A stretch of 64,000 bases of DNA from Verrucomicrobiota bacterium (GTDB lineage: Bacteria; Verrucomicrobiota; Verrucomicrobiia; Limisphaerales; JADJPG01). Each line of letters begins with the position of its first letter. Positions within the stretch are counted from its first letter, which is position 1. The notes beneath the pieces were generated by a model. It did not search any database, had not been told where the DNA came from, and saw nothing but the letters and a program-made list of their open reading frames with translations. This document shows positions 10,884 through 20,232 of this stretch, in pieces. Location: assembly GCA_016713365.1 (NCBI GenBank), contig JADJPG010000023.1:41140-105139 (forward strand), read 5' to 3'. The position numbers were made by a program, and so were the translations under genes.

Positions 10884-11753
10884 CTATTCGGGAAGAGGAT
10901 GAACAGGGGTTTCACCAGTGTAGTATCGATAGTCGATGCCCGTCCTTAGCCCAGTAAAACGGAGCTTGGCGACATGACCATCGAGAAAGAGCGCGGAATT
11001 CTTGTTGCGATGGCGATACCATTCCCGATGGAACGGATAATTGTTGTAATGGCTCGGGCCAAGTCCCCTCGTCCACTGGGTCAGAATCTCACTTCTCCCC
11101 GGAAACAGACCGATACTGTCCGTATCTCCCTCCATCTTCTGTTCGGCGGAATCCTGCGCAACGAGCATGTAAGACGGATTGGCGAACGAATTTACGCGAA
11201 GGGGACCCTTAACGGACGGGTTGAATGGTTTGACCAAGAACTGGTTAATCCCGTAGGTGGAGTTGAGCCAGAACTCCGACGGATAGCTCAGTCCATCTTC
11301 ACGCCACTCGTCTACCGTCCGGGCGCTGGGGCACCGGAACACTTCCTTGGTCTGCCCAATATTCTGATAGTAAGCGACCCCCCAATAGGCGAGACCGTGT
11401 TCCGGCGCGAGCATGATTGAGGAGCGAGGATTGGAGGTCCACTGCCCATGATTCGGAATATCTGTGCCCCCCGGCGGAATATAGAACGAATCCTCATTCT
11501 CGTCGTAGAATGTCTGCATCCCGATCCCGATCTGGCGAAGATTACTGATGCACTTCGCCATCTTCCCCTCCTCCTTGACTCCGGCAAGTGCCGGCAGCAG
11601 CAGCGATGCGAGGATCGCAATTATCGCGATCACCACCAGCAGTTCGATTAGGGTGAAACCGTCGTGATTCCGAAATCGTCCAGAGGGCCGCAGGCGATTA
11701 TCCCCGTTCGTTGCGTTCGGTGGATACTGTCCAGAGTGGTCGGAGCTGTTCAT
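10884..11753 (-). CDS. prepilin-type (type II pseudopilin-like) protein with C-terminal DG motif
   Basis: 289 residues. A 32-residue leader is followed by GFTLIELLVVIAIIAILASLLLPAL, the class III signal cut by prepilin peptidase and methylated on the following Phe. The rest is a globular exported domain with FLDGHVAKL near the C-terminus, the His-x9-Asp-Gly-type ending typical of the very large pseudopilin-like families of Verrucomicrobiota, Planctomycetota and Lentisphaerota (DUF1559-like). These are inserted in the inner membrane and are thought to be handled by a type II secretion or pilus-like system; the individual role is unknown. No secretion ATPase or peptidase gene is nearby. Confidence 0.87.
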   Translation of the reverse strand: MNSSDHSGQYPPNATNGDNRLRPSGRFRNHDGFTLIELLVVIAIIAILASLLLPALAGVKEEGKMAKCISNLRQIGIGMQTFYDENEDSFYIPPGGTDIPNHGQWTSNPRSSIMLAPEHGLAYWGVAYYQNIGQTKEVFRCPSARTVDEWREDGLSYPSEFWLNSTYGINQFLVKPFNPSVKGPLRVNSFANPSYMLVAQDSAEQKMEGDTDSIGLFPGRSEILTQWTRGLGPSHYNNYPFHREWYRHRNKNSALFLDGHVAKLRFTGLRTGIDYRYYTGETPVHPLPE

Positions 11754-11990
11754 GGTTGGCTGATCGTTTTAATCTGCGATTAGGAGATTACGAACACACC
11801 ATCCGTGTCACAAGTTACGGTCTGCCGCGGAGTGTTAAGAGCAGGTGTCAACGCACATCACGCTGTGCAAAAGACGTCAGATTGGAGTAATTGAAACGTC
11901 AGCATCGTTAGTTCGAACTGAAGCAACAAAGCTCCGAGTCGATCGAACATTCTGATTCAATCACAGAGCAATCATTCTCCGGAACCTCTC

Positions 11991-12719
11991 ATGAAAACAC
12001 CTCGAACCAGCAGTTCTTCATTCCGTCGGCACCGCACAACAGTCGCTCTATTGATTGCGCTTCTTCTCGGAAATGCGGCATGCGAAAGGAAGGCCTCAGT
12101 CGCTTCAACTAATTCCAATTCGTCTGCGGAGCAAATCGCCGATGTGCGTGCGAAAGCAGATCAAGGTGACGTGACGGCGCAGGCCAAACTGGGACGAATG
12201 CTTCTGGAGGCAAACCACGCTAAACCCGACTACGCCCAATCAGCACTTTGGCTGCGGAAGGCGGCGGAACAAGGTTCGGCCGAAGCGCAGTTTTACCTGG
12301 CGGGGTTGTATGAAGCCGGTCGCGGTGTGGAGCGCGATTTCGGTCAATCGGTGCTGTGGAATCTCAAGGCCGCCGACGCCGGCCACGCGGACGCGCAGTA
12401 TGCGCTGGCCTTGCTTTACGCGACGGGCAAAGGAACACCCAAGGACAAACCAGCCTCCGTGAGGTGGTTCCGCGCGGCGGCGGAACAAGGTCTCGCCGAA
12501 GCACAGTTCAATCTCGCGCAGCGGTATCAACACGGACAGGGCGTCGAAACGAATCTGGCGGAGGCTTACATGTGGTTTGCAATCGCGGCGAAAAATGGCC
12601 TGCGCGACGCCATCACGGAGAGCAAACCGATCAAGGCTGAACTTGCACCGGACCAGATCCTCCAGGCGGAGAAGTCCGCCGCGGCGTTCGTCCCAAAGCG
12701 GGCGTCGTCAACTCCTTGA
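11991..12719 (+). CDS. Sel1-repeat protein, probable exported
   Basis: 242 residues. The N-terminus has a basic segment then a hydrophobic run ending in GNAAC, a possible but poor lipobox. Residues about 50-200 form four Sel1 (TPR-like) repeats of 36 residues with the pattern A-x-Y-x-L-A-x-L-Y-x-x-G-x-G. Sel1 proteins act as scaffolds for protein-protein contacts, often in the periplasm of Gram-negative bacteria. It is transcribed away from the prepilin gene across a 237-base spacer and converges on phnW. Nothing ties it to a specific pathway. Confidence 0.82.
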   Translation: MKTPRTSSSSFRRHRTTVALLIALLLGNAACERKASVASTNSNSSAEQIADVRAKADQGDVTAQAKLGRMLLEANHAKPDYAQSALWLRKAAEQGSAEAQFYLAGLYEAGRGVERDFGQSVLWNLKAADAGHADAQYALALLYATGKGTPKDKPASVRWFRAAAEQGLAEAQFNLAQRYQHGQGVETNLAEAYMWFAIAAKNGLRDAITESKPIKAELAPDQILQAEKSAAAFVPKRASSTP

Positions 12720-12782
12720 AATACGAATCAGTAAACGGAGCAGCCGAGGACGAAACGTAACCGCCGCTGGCAAATCAGCGGT

Positions 12783-13931
12783 TCAAACGAAGGCATCAGC
12801 TACATCGAGCTGCATATCCCTCAAAGTCTCCTTCACGCCACCAATCAGTGCCCTAATGTCAGCTTCGAACAAGCGTCCAATGGTTCCAATTCGGAACAAG
12901 TTCGCCTGACTGATCTTTCCCGGGTAAATGATGAATCCCCTGTCGCTAAGGCCACGATAGAATTCCTCGAAGGTAAAACCCGGATCATCCGGGCAGTGGA
13001 ATGAGGTGATGATGTGACTCTGCAATTCAGGCTCGAGATACGTTTCGAATCCGAGGTCACACATCCCAGCGACCAGCACGGCGTGGTTGCGACGATAACG
13101 CGCCGCACGCACGGCCACGCCTCCCTCCTGCCCGAGCTCTGAGAGCGCTCGCGCCAGCGCAAGGATCGCGTGAGTGGGCGGCGTGAACCGGAACTGCCCG
13201 TTCTTCTCGAAGCCCTTCCACTGGCTCAACAGGTCCAAACTCAAGCTTCGAGCAAATCCCTGACACGCGAGCAGCGCTTCGCGTCGGGCGATGATAAATG
13301 AGAATCCGGGGACGCCTTCCAGGCACTTGTTGGGGGATGATACAAGGAAGTCCACGCCTGCTTCTACCATATCAATGGGCACCGCGCCAAACGAACTCAT
13401 GGCATCGACGACGAACGACCGACGATGCTTCCGGGTGAGCCGTCCCAGCTCAGCGACAGGATTCAAGATCCCGGTGGTGGTCTCGCAGTGAACCGCGGCA
13501 ACATGAGTGACGGAGGGATCGTCTATCAGCAACTGATCCAAGTCGGCAGGATCGTTCGGGACATTCTCCGGAGTTCGGAGGACGAGGTGCCCGATCCCGG
13601 CGACTTGAAGCATCTGCGCCATGCGTTCCCCATACGCGCCATTCGCCAAAACCACGACTTTCCCATCACGTGGAACACATGTCGAAAAAACCGCTTCAAC
13701 CCCAAAACTTCCACTGCCCTGCATCAGGATCGATTCGTAGCCGTTTTGACGCGAGACTCCGGCGACAGAGAGGAGTTGCTCGCGAACCATCCGAACGGTC
13801 TCCCTGAACTCATAGTGCCATGAGCCGGCGTCGTGCAACATGGCCTGCTTGACCGAAAGGCTCGTGGTGAGGGGACCCGGCGTGAACAAAAGTTTGTCGT
13901 GCGCCATGGGAATGCTGCGTTCCGGTTTCAT
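12783..13931 (-). CDS. phnW: 2-aminoethylphosphonate--pyruvate transaminase
   Basis: 382 residues of the class V aminotransferase family. The opening LLFTPGPLTTS and the SWHYEF..M segment, the QGSGSFGVEAVF cofactor loop, DAMSSFGAVP and SPNKCLEGVPGFSF (the last with the Schiff-base lysine) match PhnW, which converts 2-aminoethylphosphonate and pyruvate to phosphonoacetaldehyde and alanine. A phosphonate role is supported by the PhnZ-like gene just upstream on the same strand. No phosphonoacetaldehyde hydrolase (PhnX) or dehydrogenase (PhnY-type) is in the window, so the fate of the product is not shown. A second in-frame ATG eight codons in could be the real start. Confidence 0.9.
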   Translation of the reverse strand: MKPERSIPMAHDKLLFTPGPLTTSLSVKQAMLHDAGSWHYEFRETVRMVREQLLSVAGVSRQNGYESILMQGSGSFGVEAVFSTCVPRDGKVVVLANGAYGERMAQMLQVAGIGHLVLRTPENVPNDPADLDQLLIDDPSVTHVAAVHCETTTGILNPVAELGRLTRKHRRSFVVDAMSSFGAVPIDMVEAGVDFLVSSPNKCLEGVPGFSFIIARREALLACQGFARSLSLDLLSQWKGFEKNGQFRFTPPTHAILALARALSELGQEGGVAVRAARYRRNHAVLVAGMCDLGFETYLEPELQSHIITSFHCPDDPGFTFEEFYRGLSDRGFIIYPGKISQANLFRIGTIGRLFEADIRALIGGVKETLRDMQLDVADAFV

Positions 13932-14167
13932 AATCGTTGGACGGAGGAATGAAGTTCCGCAGTGCCCAAATCATTACGGGCGGACCTTACAACTCTGTTC
14001 TGCGCGCTCGAACAATTTCCCGAGCGCATAGAATGGAGTCCGAAATCCGTCGCGCTCGGGCCCGCGGGAAACTGTCGCCAGAGCATTCAGTCGCACCGGA
14101 CACCACATCTCCCGCCAACCTGTCTCATTCGCGGCAGTAGGAAACGGAGAGTCGACGGAGTGCCGAG

Positions 14168-14722
14168 TCACGCAACCCGACGGACAAATCCTTCGAGCAG
14201 CGGGCGATAAGAATCCAAATCCGGCGTCTGCATGTCCGGAACTTTTCCCATGTCATCATACCGACGGATGCGGACGGCGAGCTCGAAGTGCGGTTCACTT
14301 TCGAACTTCTTCGCTTCCGCATCGGTCATCGGGCCGCCCTGCAATTCCAGGCTGATTTTCGATGCGTCCGAAAGGGAGTCGAAGTAGCCGGCTTCTTTCC
14401 AGCAGAGGTACCTTTTGGCCGGAACGTGAAGCCTCCCCGCATCCACAATCTCGTCGCAGAAAAGATCCTTCAGGAGTTTGGCCCCCAGAATCTCGTGCCT
14501 CGCATCCACTCCGCGTTCGGCAACGTCCTCGCCAAGGTTGTGGCAGAGATGTCCGTAATCATGAAGCAATGCGGCCGCAATCACGACCGGAGGTTCTCCC
14601 GCCTGCTGGGCGAAGGCCGCACACTGAAGGGCGTGCTGAAGTTCCGTAACCGACTCCCCATAGGCCCGGTGTCCGTAAGAGCGGTAGGTGTTGAGAACGT
14701 CATTCAATGTTTCAGGTTTCAC
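14168..14722 (-). CDS. PhnZ-like HD-domain phosphonate oxygenase
   Basis: A 184-residue protein very like PhnZ and the phosphonate-operon HD proteins. Visible: ELQHALQCAAFAQQAG with its His, LLHDYGH metal-binding His-Asp, the H of HEILGA, LHVPAKRYL, LSDASKISLELQGGPM and a final Asp in RRYDDMGK. PhnZ uses a mixed-valence di-iron centre to cleave (R)-2-amino-1-hydroxyethylphosphonate to glycine and phosphate. The iron ligands look intact; the lid motif reads AYGE instead of the YxGE of PhnZ as I recall it, so the tyrosine is moved by one position. The GTG at 14722 gives the family length; the frame stays open to 14899 but that stretch faces the next gene's start. It lies 236 bases upstream of phnW. 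PhnY, which makes the PhnZ substrate, is absent. Confidence 0.82.
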   Translation of the reverse strand: MKPETLNDVLNTYRSYGHRAYGESVTELQHALQCAAFAQQAGEPPVVIAAALLHDYGHLCHNLGEDVAERGVDARHEILGAKLLKDLFCDEIVDAGRLHVPAKRYLCWKEAGYFDSLSDASKISLELQGGPMTDAEAKKFESEPHFELAVRIRRYDDMGKVPDMQTPDLDSYRPLLEGFVRRVA

Positions 14723-14837
14723 AGTCGCGATGATGGCCGAGAAGTTGTGGCGGGTCAAAGAAGACGGGGAAACATACGTGTAACAACTTCCATCGCGACG
14801 CAGCGGATACGGACATTTCACCGAGGAATTCGCGCAA

Positions 14838-16946
14838 ATGTCACACCGGCCCATTCCCACTTCACGTAGGATGCGCCGAGTGAATGCACTCCTTGGCAAT
14901 CTCGATCAGGACAGTTTGATTCGATTACTGCGCGAACTGGCCGCGATTCGACGCGAACTGATCGAAGCCGAACAAGTGTCGCGCGAGGTATGGGAGAAGG
15001 TTCACCCCAGCCAACGCCGCAGCGCCCGCAATTTGATTCACTACCTCGCGCTCCGCCGCACGGATCTTCGTCCGCTGCAACTCAAGCTGTCCGCCTTCGG
15101 ACTTTCTTCCCTCGGCCGGAGCGAAGCTCACGTTCTGGCCACAGTCGATGCCGTGCTTCGCGTCCTGCATGCCCTTGTCGAACAGCCGTGGCCGGCTGAT
15201 TGGACCAATGGACCGGTAACCATTGAAGAAGGTCGCGCGGAACTGAAAGCACGCACGCTGGCCTTGCTCGGTGCGAAGAGTTCCAGCCGATGGGTGCGCA
15301 TCATGGCCACGATGCCCACCGAGGCCGCCACGAGTCCGCAATTGATCCGACAGCTCCTTGAATCCGGGATGAATTGCATGCGAGTCAATTGCGCCCACGA
15401 TTCTGCCGCCGTCTGGCAGGCCATGGTCCGGCACCTGCGGAATGCGGAGCGCAAGACAGGAATGCACTGCAAAATTCTGTTTGATCTCGGCGGGCCGAAG
15501 TTGAGGACGGGCCCGCTCGCTCCCGGCGAGAACGTGCTCAAACTGCGCCCGACCCGGGACGATCACGGCCGGGTGCTTGAACCAGCCCGCGTCTGGCTCA
15601 CCCCGGAGGAGCAACCCGAACCACCACCGCACCCCACCGCGGTAGTGATTCCACTTCCGCGATCCTGGCTGCGCTCGTTGAGAACGGACGATTGCGTCAC
15701 GTTCGAAGACGCGAGAGGTTCAAAACGCGATCTGACCGTGCGATCGAAGAAGGGAGATTCTCATTGGGCGGATTGCGAAAAGACGGCGTATGTGGTGGCC
15801 GGAACCCAATTCCGAATCCAGCGGGAAAACAAATCACGCGGGCGCCGCGAATCGGACATCGCCTGTCCGACTGCGTTACCAGAGCGAGAGGAACCCATTC
15901 TGTTGCGAGTCGGCGACCGGCTCTTGTTGACTCGAAAACAAACGCCCGGTCGTCCGGCTATCCTCAATAATCGCGGAGGAGTAGAACAACCGGCACGGAT
16001 CAGTTGCACGGCGCCGGAGGTATTCCAATACCTGAAGGTCGGCGAACGAGTTTGGCTGGATGACGGAAAGATCGGGGGAATCATCCGCGCCGTATCCAAC
16101 GAACAGATCGACATCGAGATTACCCAGGCCCGCCCCAAAGGTGGAAAGCTGCGGGCAGACAAGGGCATCAATTTCCCGGACAGCACGCTGAAGCTTCCGT
16201 CATTGTCGAGGGACGACCTGCGCCATCTCCCCACCGTTGCGCGGCACGCCGATGTGGTCGGCTACTCCTTCGTACAAACGCCACAAGACGTCCACGAACT
16301 CCAGCGCCAGCTCGAACGGACCGGCGGTGAGGGGCTCGGAATCATCCTTAAAATCGAAACACGGGCGGCATTCGAACATCTGCCCGAGCTGTTGCTCGCC
16401 GCGATGAGAAGTCCGCTGGTGGGCGTGATGATCGCGCGCGGCGATCTCGCCGTGGAGTGCGGCTATGAACGCATGGCAGAGCTTCAGGAGGAGATTCTCT
16501 GGGTTTGCGAGGCAGCTCACGTGCCGGTGATCTGGGCGACGCAGGTTTTGGAGAGTCTTTCCCATGCCGGACTCCCGACCCGAGCTGAGGTGACCGATGC
16601 CGCCATGGGTGTCCGGGCAGAGTGCGTGATGCTGAATAAAGGCCCGGAGATGATCGCCGCCGTTCGCTCCCTCGATAACATCCTGCGCCGGATGCAGGCT
16701 CATCAAAACAAGAAGCAATCCATGCTGCGCTCGCTGGGGATTGCGAGGAACTTCGCCCCCAACCGGTCGAGGACGGTATCCCAGGAAACGTCTTTGCCCG
16801 GACCTTCCAGCCGTAGCGTTTCGAACCGAACCACCAGCCAGAGAATCGAAGCGCATTACCCCAATCGGTTCATTAACAGCGCGGCTGCGGTAACTCTCGC
16901 CTTCCGAAAGATCGCAGAGGGCAGTTACCAGAAACGAAAATTGTAA
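14838..16946 (+). CDS. pyruvate-kinase-like protein with long N-terminal extension and inserted domain
   Basis: 702 residues. About 150 residues of helical extension precede the PK barrel. Catalytic positions are kept: Arg in GMNCMRVNCAHD, ILFDLGGPKLRTG, Lys/Glu in ILKIETRAAF, MIARGDLAVE, and ATQVLESL with PTRAEVTDAA. The loop reads GGPK where K+-dependent enzymes have KGPE; Lys there is the mark of potassium-independent kinases. The B-domain region (about 240-450) is much larger than usual, and the sequence ends soon after the barrel, so the C-terminal allosteric domain is missing. It may be a real phosphotransferase with different regulation or a paralogue with another substrate. A GAGGA ribosome site lies 10 bases before this ATG; a second ATG at 14871 is possible. 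Divergent from the PhnZ-like gene. Confidence 0.8.
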   Translation: MSHRPIPTSRRMRRVNALLGNLDQDSLIRLLRELAAIRRELIEAEQVSREVWEKVHPSQRRSARNLIHYLALRRTDLRPLQLKLSAFGLSSLGRSEAHVLATVDAVLRVLHALVEQPWPADWTNGPVTIEEGRAELKARTLALLGAKSSSRWVRIMATMPTEAATSPQLIRQLLESGMNCMRVNCAHDSAAVWQAMVRHLRNAERKTGMHCKILFDLGGPKLRTGPLAPGENVLKLRPTRDDHGRVLEPARVWLTPEEQPEPPPHPTAVVIPLPRSWLRSLRTDDCVTFEDARGSKRDLTVRSKKGDSHWADCEKTAYVVAGTQFRIQRENKSRGRRESDIACPTALPEREEPILLRVGDRLLLTRKQTPGRPAILNNRGGVEQPARISCTAPEVFQYLKVGERVWLDDGKIGGIIRAVSNEQIDIEITQARPKGGKLRADKGINFPDSTLKLPSLSRDDLRHLPTVARHADVVGYSFVQTPQDVHELQRQLERTGGEGLGIILKIETRAAFEHLPELLLAAMRSPLVGVMIARGDLAVECGYERMAELQEEILWVCEAAHVPVIWATQVLESLSHAGLPTRAEVTDAAMGVRAECVMLNKGPEMIAAVRSLDNILRRMQAHQNKKQSMLRSLGIARNFAPNRSRTVSQETSLPGPSSRSVSNRTTSQRIEAHYPNRFINSAAAVTLAFRKIAEGSYQKRKL

Positions 16947-17108
16947 GTTGTTCGGAAAACCGCTCTCAACCGAGGCAGCAAACCTCGGTGCTCTTCTCTA
17001 CGACCGCATTAATTGTCACAATTCGAGGCTCGTCACTGCGCCCGCCGCCGCTTAAAAGCGATTGGCAACTGAATCTCAGACTTCAAACAACACCGTTCAC
17101 CCACCGTT

Positions 17109-17630
17109 ATGAAATCGCATCCCAAGAGCAAGACGGCTGCATCCATTCGCGAGGCGATCCGAACCGCCGCGCGCGAAGTCAAATCGTTGGACCTCGAAGT
17201 CAAGGCAGCGGAGAGCTTCGCCGACCGGTCGAAGCTCAAACTGAAAACCGCGAAGAAGAATTTCAAACTGGCGAAGAAGGCCGCCCGCCGCTTGCGGAAG
17301 AAACTGAAGAAAGCGCATCAGAAGCTTGATGCCGCCATGACCAGCGCTCGCGGCGACGCAATCAAATCCAAGTCCGACGACAAGTCCCCTGCCCCAAAGG
17401 GTAAGAACGCAGACAAGACGTCGGCGAATCACTCCGGCAGAAACGGCAAACGCCGCCGAGGAAAAACCGTTTCCACGGCACCGAGGCGGCACAGCTCGAA
17501 TGCATCGGCCCGTAACAGAGCAACCAGCTTGGCCTCCGTCACGCATCTCGATGGAAGCAGTCCAGAGCCAGAGTCACCCACCGGTCCTTCCCCTGATTCG
17601 GGCGGTTTGAGCGAACCCACTGCTCGGTAA
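17109..17630 (+). CDS. Lys/Ala-rich helical protein, function unknown
   Basis: 173 residues, very basic. Residues 1-85 form an Ala/Lys/Glu-rich helix or coiled coil (repeats such as KKAARRLRKKLKKA); residues 90-173 are a disordered, Ser/Pro/Lys-rich tail. This composition resembles histone-H1-like or nucleoid-associated bacterial proteins, but there is no diagnostic domain and DNA binding is inference. It lies between the pyruvate-kinase-like gene (162 bases) and the polyphosphate kinase gene (78 bases), all on the plus strand. Low complexity makes homology searches unreliable. Confidence 0.6.
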   Translation: MKSHPKSKTAASIREAIRTAAREVKSLDLEVKAAESFADRSKLKLKTAKKNFKLAKKAARRLRKKLKKAHQKLDAAMTSARGDAIKSKSDDKSPAPKGKNADKTSANHSGRNGKRRRGKTVSTAPRRHSSNASARNRATSLASVTHLDGSSPEPESPTGPSPDSGGLSEPTAR

Positions 17631-17708
17631 AACGCAGAATCAAAGCGCCGCAGAACTTTCAATCCGCCACGCACCATTCCTTCCTTACGCAGCCCATCGC
17701 ACAGCATC

Positions 17709-19193
17709 ATGTTTGAAACCGCGGAACTGGATAGGACTCTTTCAAAACGCGACTACGAGAAACAGCTGCCGGAACTTCGCGCCCGTCTGGTCCAGGCGCA
17801 GTTCGCCCTCAAGCAGGCCAAGATCCCGGTCATCATCGTCATCTCTGGCGTGGACGGCGCCGGCAAGGGCGACGTGGTTCATCGATTGAACGAATGGCTG
17901 GATCCCCGCGGCGTCGACATTCACGCCTTCTGGCAGGAAACCGAGGAGGAACGCGAACGCCCGTTCTACTGGCACTTCTGGCAGGCGCTGCCGGCGCGCG
18001 GCCGGATCGGACTTCTTTTCGGGTCGTGGTACACCGAGCCGGTGACCCGCCGTGTCTACGGCCACATCAAGGACGCTGAACTCGACACCGCCCTCCAGCG
18101 CATCGCGTGGTTCGAGGAAATGCTCGCCCACGACGGAGCGCTCATCATCAAGCTTTGGTTTCACCTCTCAAAAAAATCACTCCATGCCCGCCTCAGCAAA
18201 CTGGAGGAGAAACCGGAAACTCACTGGCGTGTCCTGCCCACCGACTGGGTCCACCATAAACTGTACGACAAGTTTGTCCGCGTGTCCGAACGCGCCCTGC
18301 GCGGCACCAACACCGCCCACGCCCCCTGGCGGCTGATCGAATCCACCGATGATCGCTACCGCGATCTGACCGCCGCCCGGCTCATTCTCGAAGCCATCGA
18401 GAGCCGGCTCGGGCGCGCCACTGGGACCAAGGTGAAGACGTCGCGACGTCCGCCGACGATTTCCGTCCCTGCCAAATCTGACCGCTCTGTCCTCGACAAA
18501 GTCGACCTCGGCTCCGCTCTGACCCGGGACGAATACGAGCGTAAGCTGGACAAATACCAGGCTCGCTTGAACCGGCTGACCTGGGCCGCCGCCGAACTGA
18601 AGCTCGCCAGCGTGATGGTCTTCGAGGGATGGGATGCAGCAGGCAAAGGAAGCTGCATCCGCCGCGTCACTGCCGCGATCGATCCCCGGCTCTTCCGAGT
18701 CATTCCCATTGCCGCGCCCACCGACGAAGAGCGCGCACATCACTACCTATGGCGCTTCTGGAAGCATCTGCCGCCTGATGGACGAGCCACCCTCTTTGAT
18801 CGCTCGTGGTACGGTCGCGTGCTGGTCGAACGAGTCGAATCATTCGCCCGGCCCGAGGAATGGTGCCGCGCCTACCACGAGATCAATGATTTCGAAGAGC
18901 AACTTGCCGAGCACGGAATTGTAATTTCGAAATTTTGGATTCACATCAGCAAGGACGAACAGCTCCGCCGCTTCAAGGAGCGCGAAGTGGTTCCGTTCAA
19001 GCGCCACAAGATCACTCCGGAAGACTGGCGGAACCGCCAGAAATGGGACGCTTACAGCTCCGCAGTCCACGACATGGTCACGCACACCAGCACCAGCTTC
19101 GCCCCCTGGACTCTTGTTGCCGGCGAAGACAAAAAGTTCGCCCGCGTCCAGATCCTCAAAGCGCTTTGCACTCGGCTCGAAGCAGCACTTTGA
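17709..19193 (+). CDS. pap: polyphosphate:AMP phosphotransferase, two-domain PPK2
   Basis: 494 residues made of two tandem PPK2 domains (about 1-235 and 255-494), the architecture of class II PPK2/PAP, which makes ADP from AMP using polyphosphate. Each domain has a Walker A loop (GVDGAGKGD near 41; GWDAAGKGS near 304) and a lid region. The second has the full Walker B (FDRSWYGRVLVER); the first reads FGSWYTEPV, lacking the aspartate, so the C-terminal half is the expected catalytic unit, as described for the family. It would recycle AMP from biosynthesis or stress using stored polyphosphate, fitting the phosphorus-related genes nearby. Confidence 0.92.
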   Translation: MFETAELDRTLSKRDYEKQLPELRARLVQAQFALKQAKIPVIIVISGVDGAGKGDVVHRLNEWLDPRGVDIHAFWQETEEERERPFYWHFWQALPARGRIGLLFGSWYTEPVTRRVYGHIKDAELDTALQRIAWFEEMLAHDGALIIKLWFHLSKKSLHARLSKLEEKPETHWRVLPTDWVHHKLYDKFVRVSERALRGTNTAHAPWRLIESTDDRYRDLTAARLILEAIESRLGRATGTKVKTSRRPPTISVPAKSDRSVLDKVDLGSALTRDEYERKLDKYQARLNRLTWAAAELKLASVMVFEGWDAAGKGSCIRRVTAAIDPRLFRVIPIAAPTDEERAHHYLWRFWKHLPPDGRATLFDRSWYGRVLVERVESFARPEEWCRAYHEINDFEEQLAEHGIVISKFWIHISKDEQLRRFKEREVVPFKRHKITPEDWRNRQKWDAYSSAVHDMVTHTSTSFAPWTLVAGEDKKFARVQILKALCTRLEAAL

Positions 19194-19500
19194 ACAGAGG
19201 CAACGATCACTCCGCTCCTCCGGGCGATCCGATGCACTCGGCTGGAAGCTTTTCAACTGAACGCTGAGATCTGAATCGGCGAGCAGAGAGAATATTTATC
19301 CGACCGATAGCGCTCGAAGGTTCGTCGCCCGCCTGTCACACATCCGCCACGTCACGCTGAAGCGCGGCACTTCCTTCGCGATCGACTCTTTTCCCAACCG
19401 TAACCGGTCCGCACTTTGTTCGTCATGCGATGCTGCCAGAACTGGCACGTTCTCAACCGAACCCTCCGGCGTCCGCGCCGGAAACAACTGGAACGCGCTT
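19194..19500. other. 307-base gap between pap and the next gene
   Basis: No protein-like frame, tRNA fold or strong terminator hairpin is visible here. The stretch is GC-rich with scattered A/T runs (around 19280-19295) that could hold the promoter of the following operon, but I see no convincing -35/-10 pair. Confidence 0.4.
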
Positions 19501-20151
19501 ATGCCAGCCGCACGCAAGATCATGCTGATTCTCGCCGCGAGTTTTCCCGCCCTCACCGCGCCCACCTACGCGCAGGCCGATGACGCCACTCCGACCACCA
19601 ACGCGGTTCGCCGAACCACGGCTCGACCCGCGATCACGAATGCACGAGCTTCCGTCCCGGTTGCCTCCGCGACAGGGAACATCGCCAAAATTCCTCCGGC
19701 ACCAGAAGGCGTCACGGACGTGAAGTTCGGCGAGTTCTTCAAGCCCATCGGATCGCGCGGACTGGAGCACTCCGACAAGTTGCGCGCCCTCGACGGAAAA
19801 CGGGTGCGCATTCTCGGCTACATGGTGAAGCAGTCGCGCCCGATGCCGTGGACATTTTTGCTTTCGCCCGTGCCGGTGACATTGCACGAGACTGAATACG
19901 GTTTTGCCGAAGACATGCCGGCGACAGCGCTGCACGTCTTCACGCCACGCAATGCGACGCCAATCGTGCCATTCACGCCAGGGCTGATGTTGCTGACCGG
20001 CACACTGAGCGTGGGCAATCGCGAGGAACCCGACGGCCGCGTGTCGACCGTGCGGCTGACGCTGGATCCGCCCACGCCGGAGCAGCGTGCGGCGATGATG
20101 CCGACGGCCCGCGCCACTCAAACCATTTCCACCAACGCCGTACTCCGTTGA
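19501..20151 (+). CDS. secreted protein, DUF3299-like, function unknown
   Basis: 216 residues with an N-terminal signal peptide (MPAARKIMLILAASF..., cleavage near AQA). The mature domain contains LDGKRVRILGYMV followed by a beta-rich segment (FLLSPVPVTLHETEYGFAEDM, TPGLMLLTGTLSVG). This start resembles DUF3299-type lipoproteins, which open with a LDGKxVxIxGYM motif, but the expected conserved Cys/His pair is not obvious, so the family call is tentative. It sits 81 bases ahead of the alkaline phosphatase on the same strand and is probably co-transcribed with it. Confidence 0.62.
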   Translation: MPAARKIMLILAASFPALTAPTYAQADDATPTTNAVRRTTARPAITNARASVPVASATGNIAKIPPAPEGVTDVKFGEFFKPIGSRGLEHSDKLRALDGKRVRILGYMVKQSRPMPWTFLLSPVPVTLHETEYGFAEDMPATALHVFTPRNATPIVPFTPGLMLLTGTLSVGNREEPDGRVSTVRLTLDPPTPEQRAAMMPTARATQTISTNAVLR

Positions 20152-20232
20152 GTCACGGACGACGTTGGTCGGGAGCTCACTGGAGCCTTCCAGTCGTCAG
20201 ATCCCAAACAACCAAAAAGAAAGGTCCATCGT

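Noticed and set aside
12764..12781. Hairpin ccgctg/cagcgg between the Sel1 gene and phnW
   Set aside because: Six base pairs and no T-run on either strand; not convincing as a terminator.
13974..14171. 65-codon minus-strand frame between phnW and the PhnZ-like gene
   Set aside because: No conserved features, no ribosome site and would sit in the intergenic spacer; probably chance.
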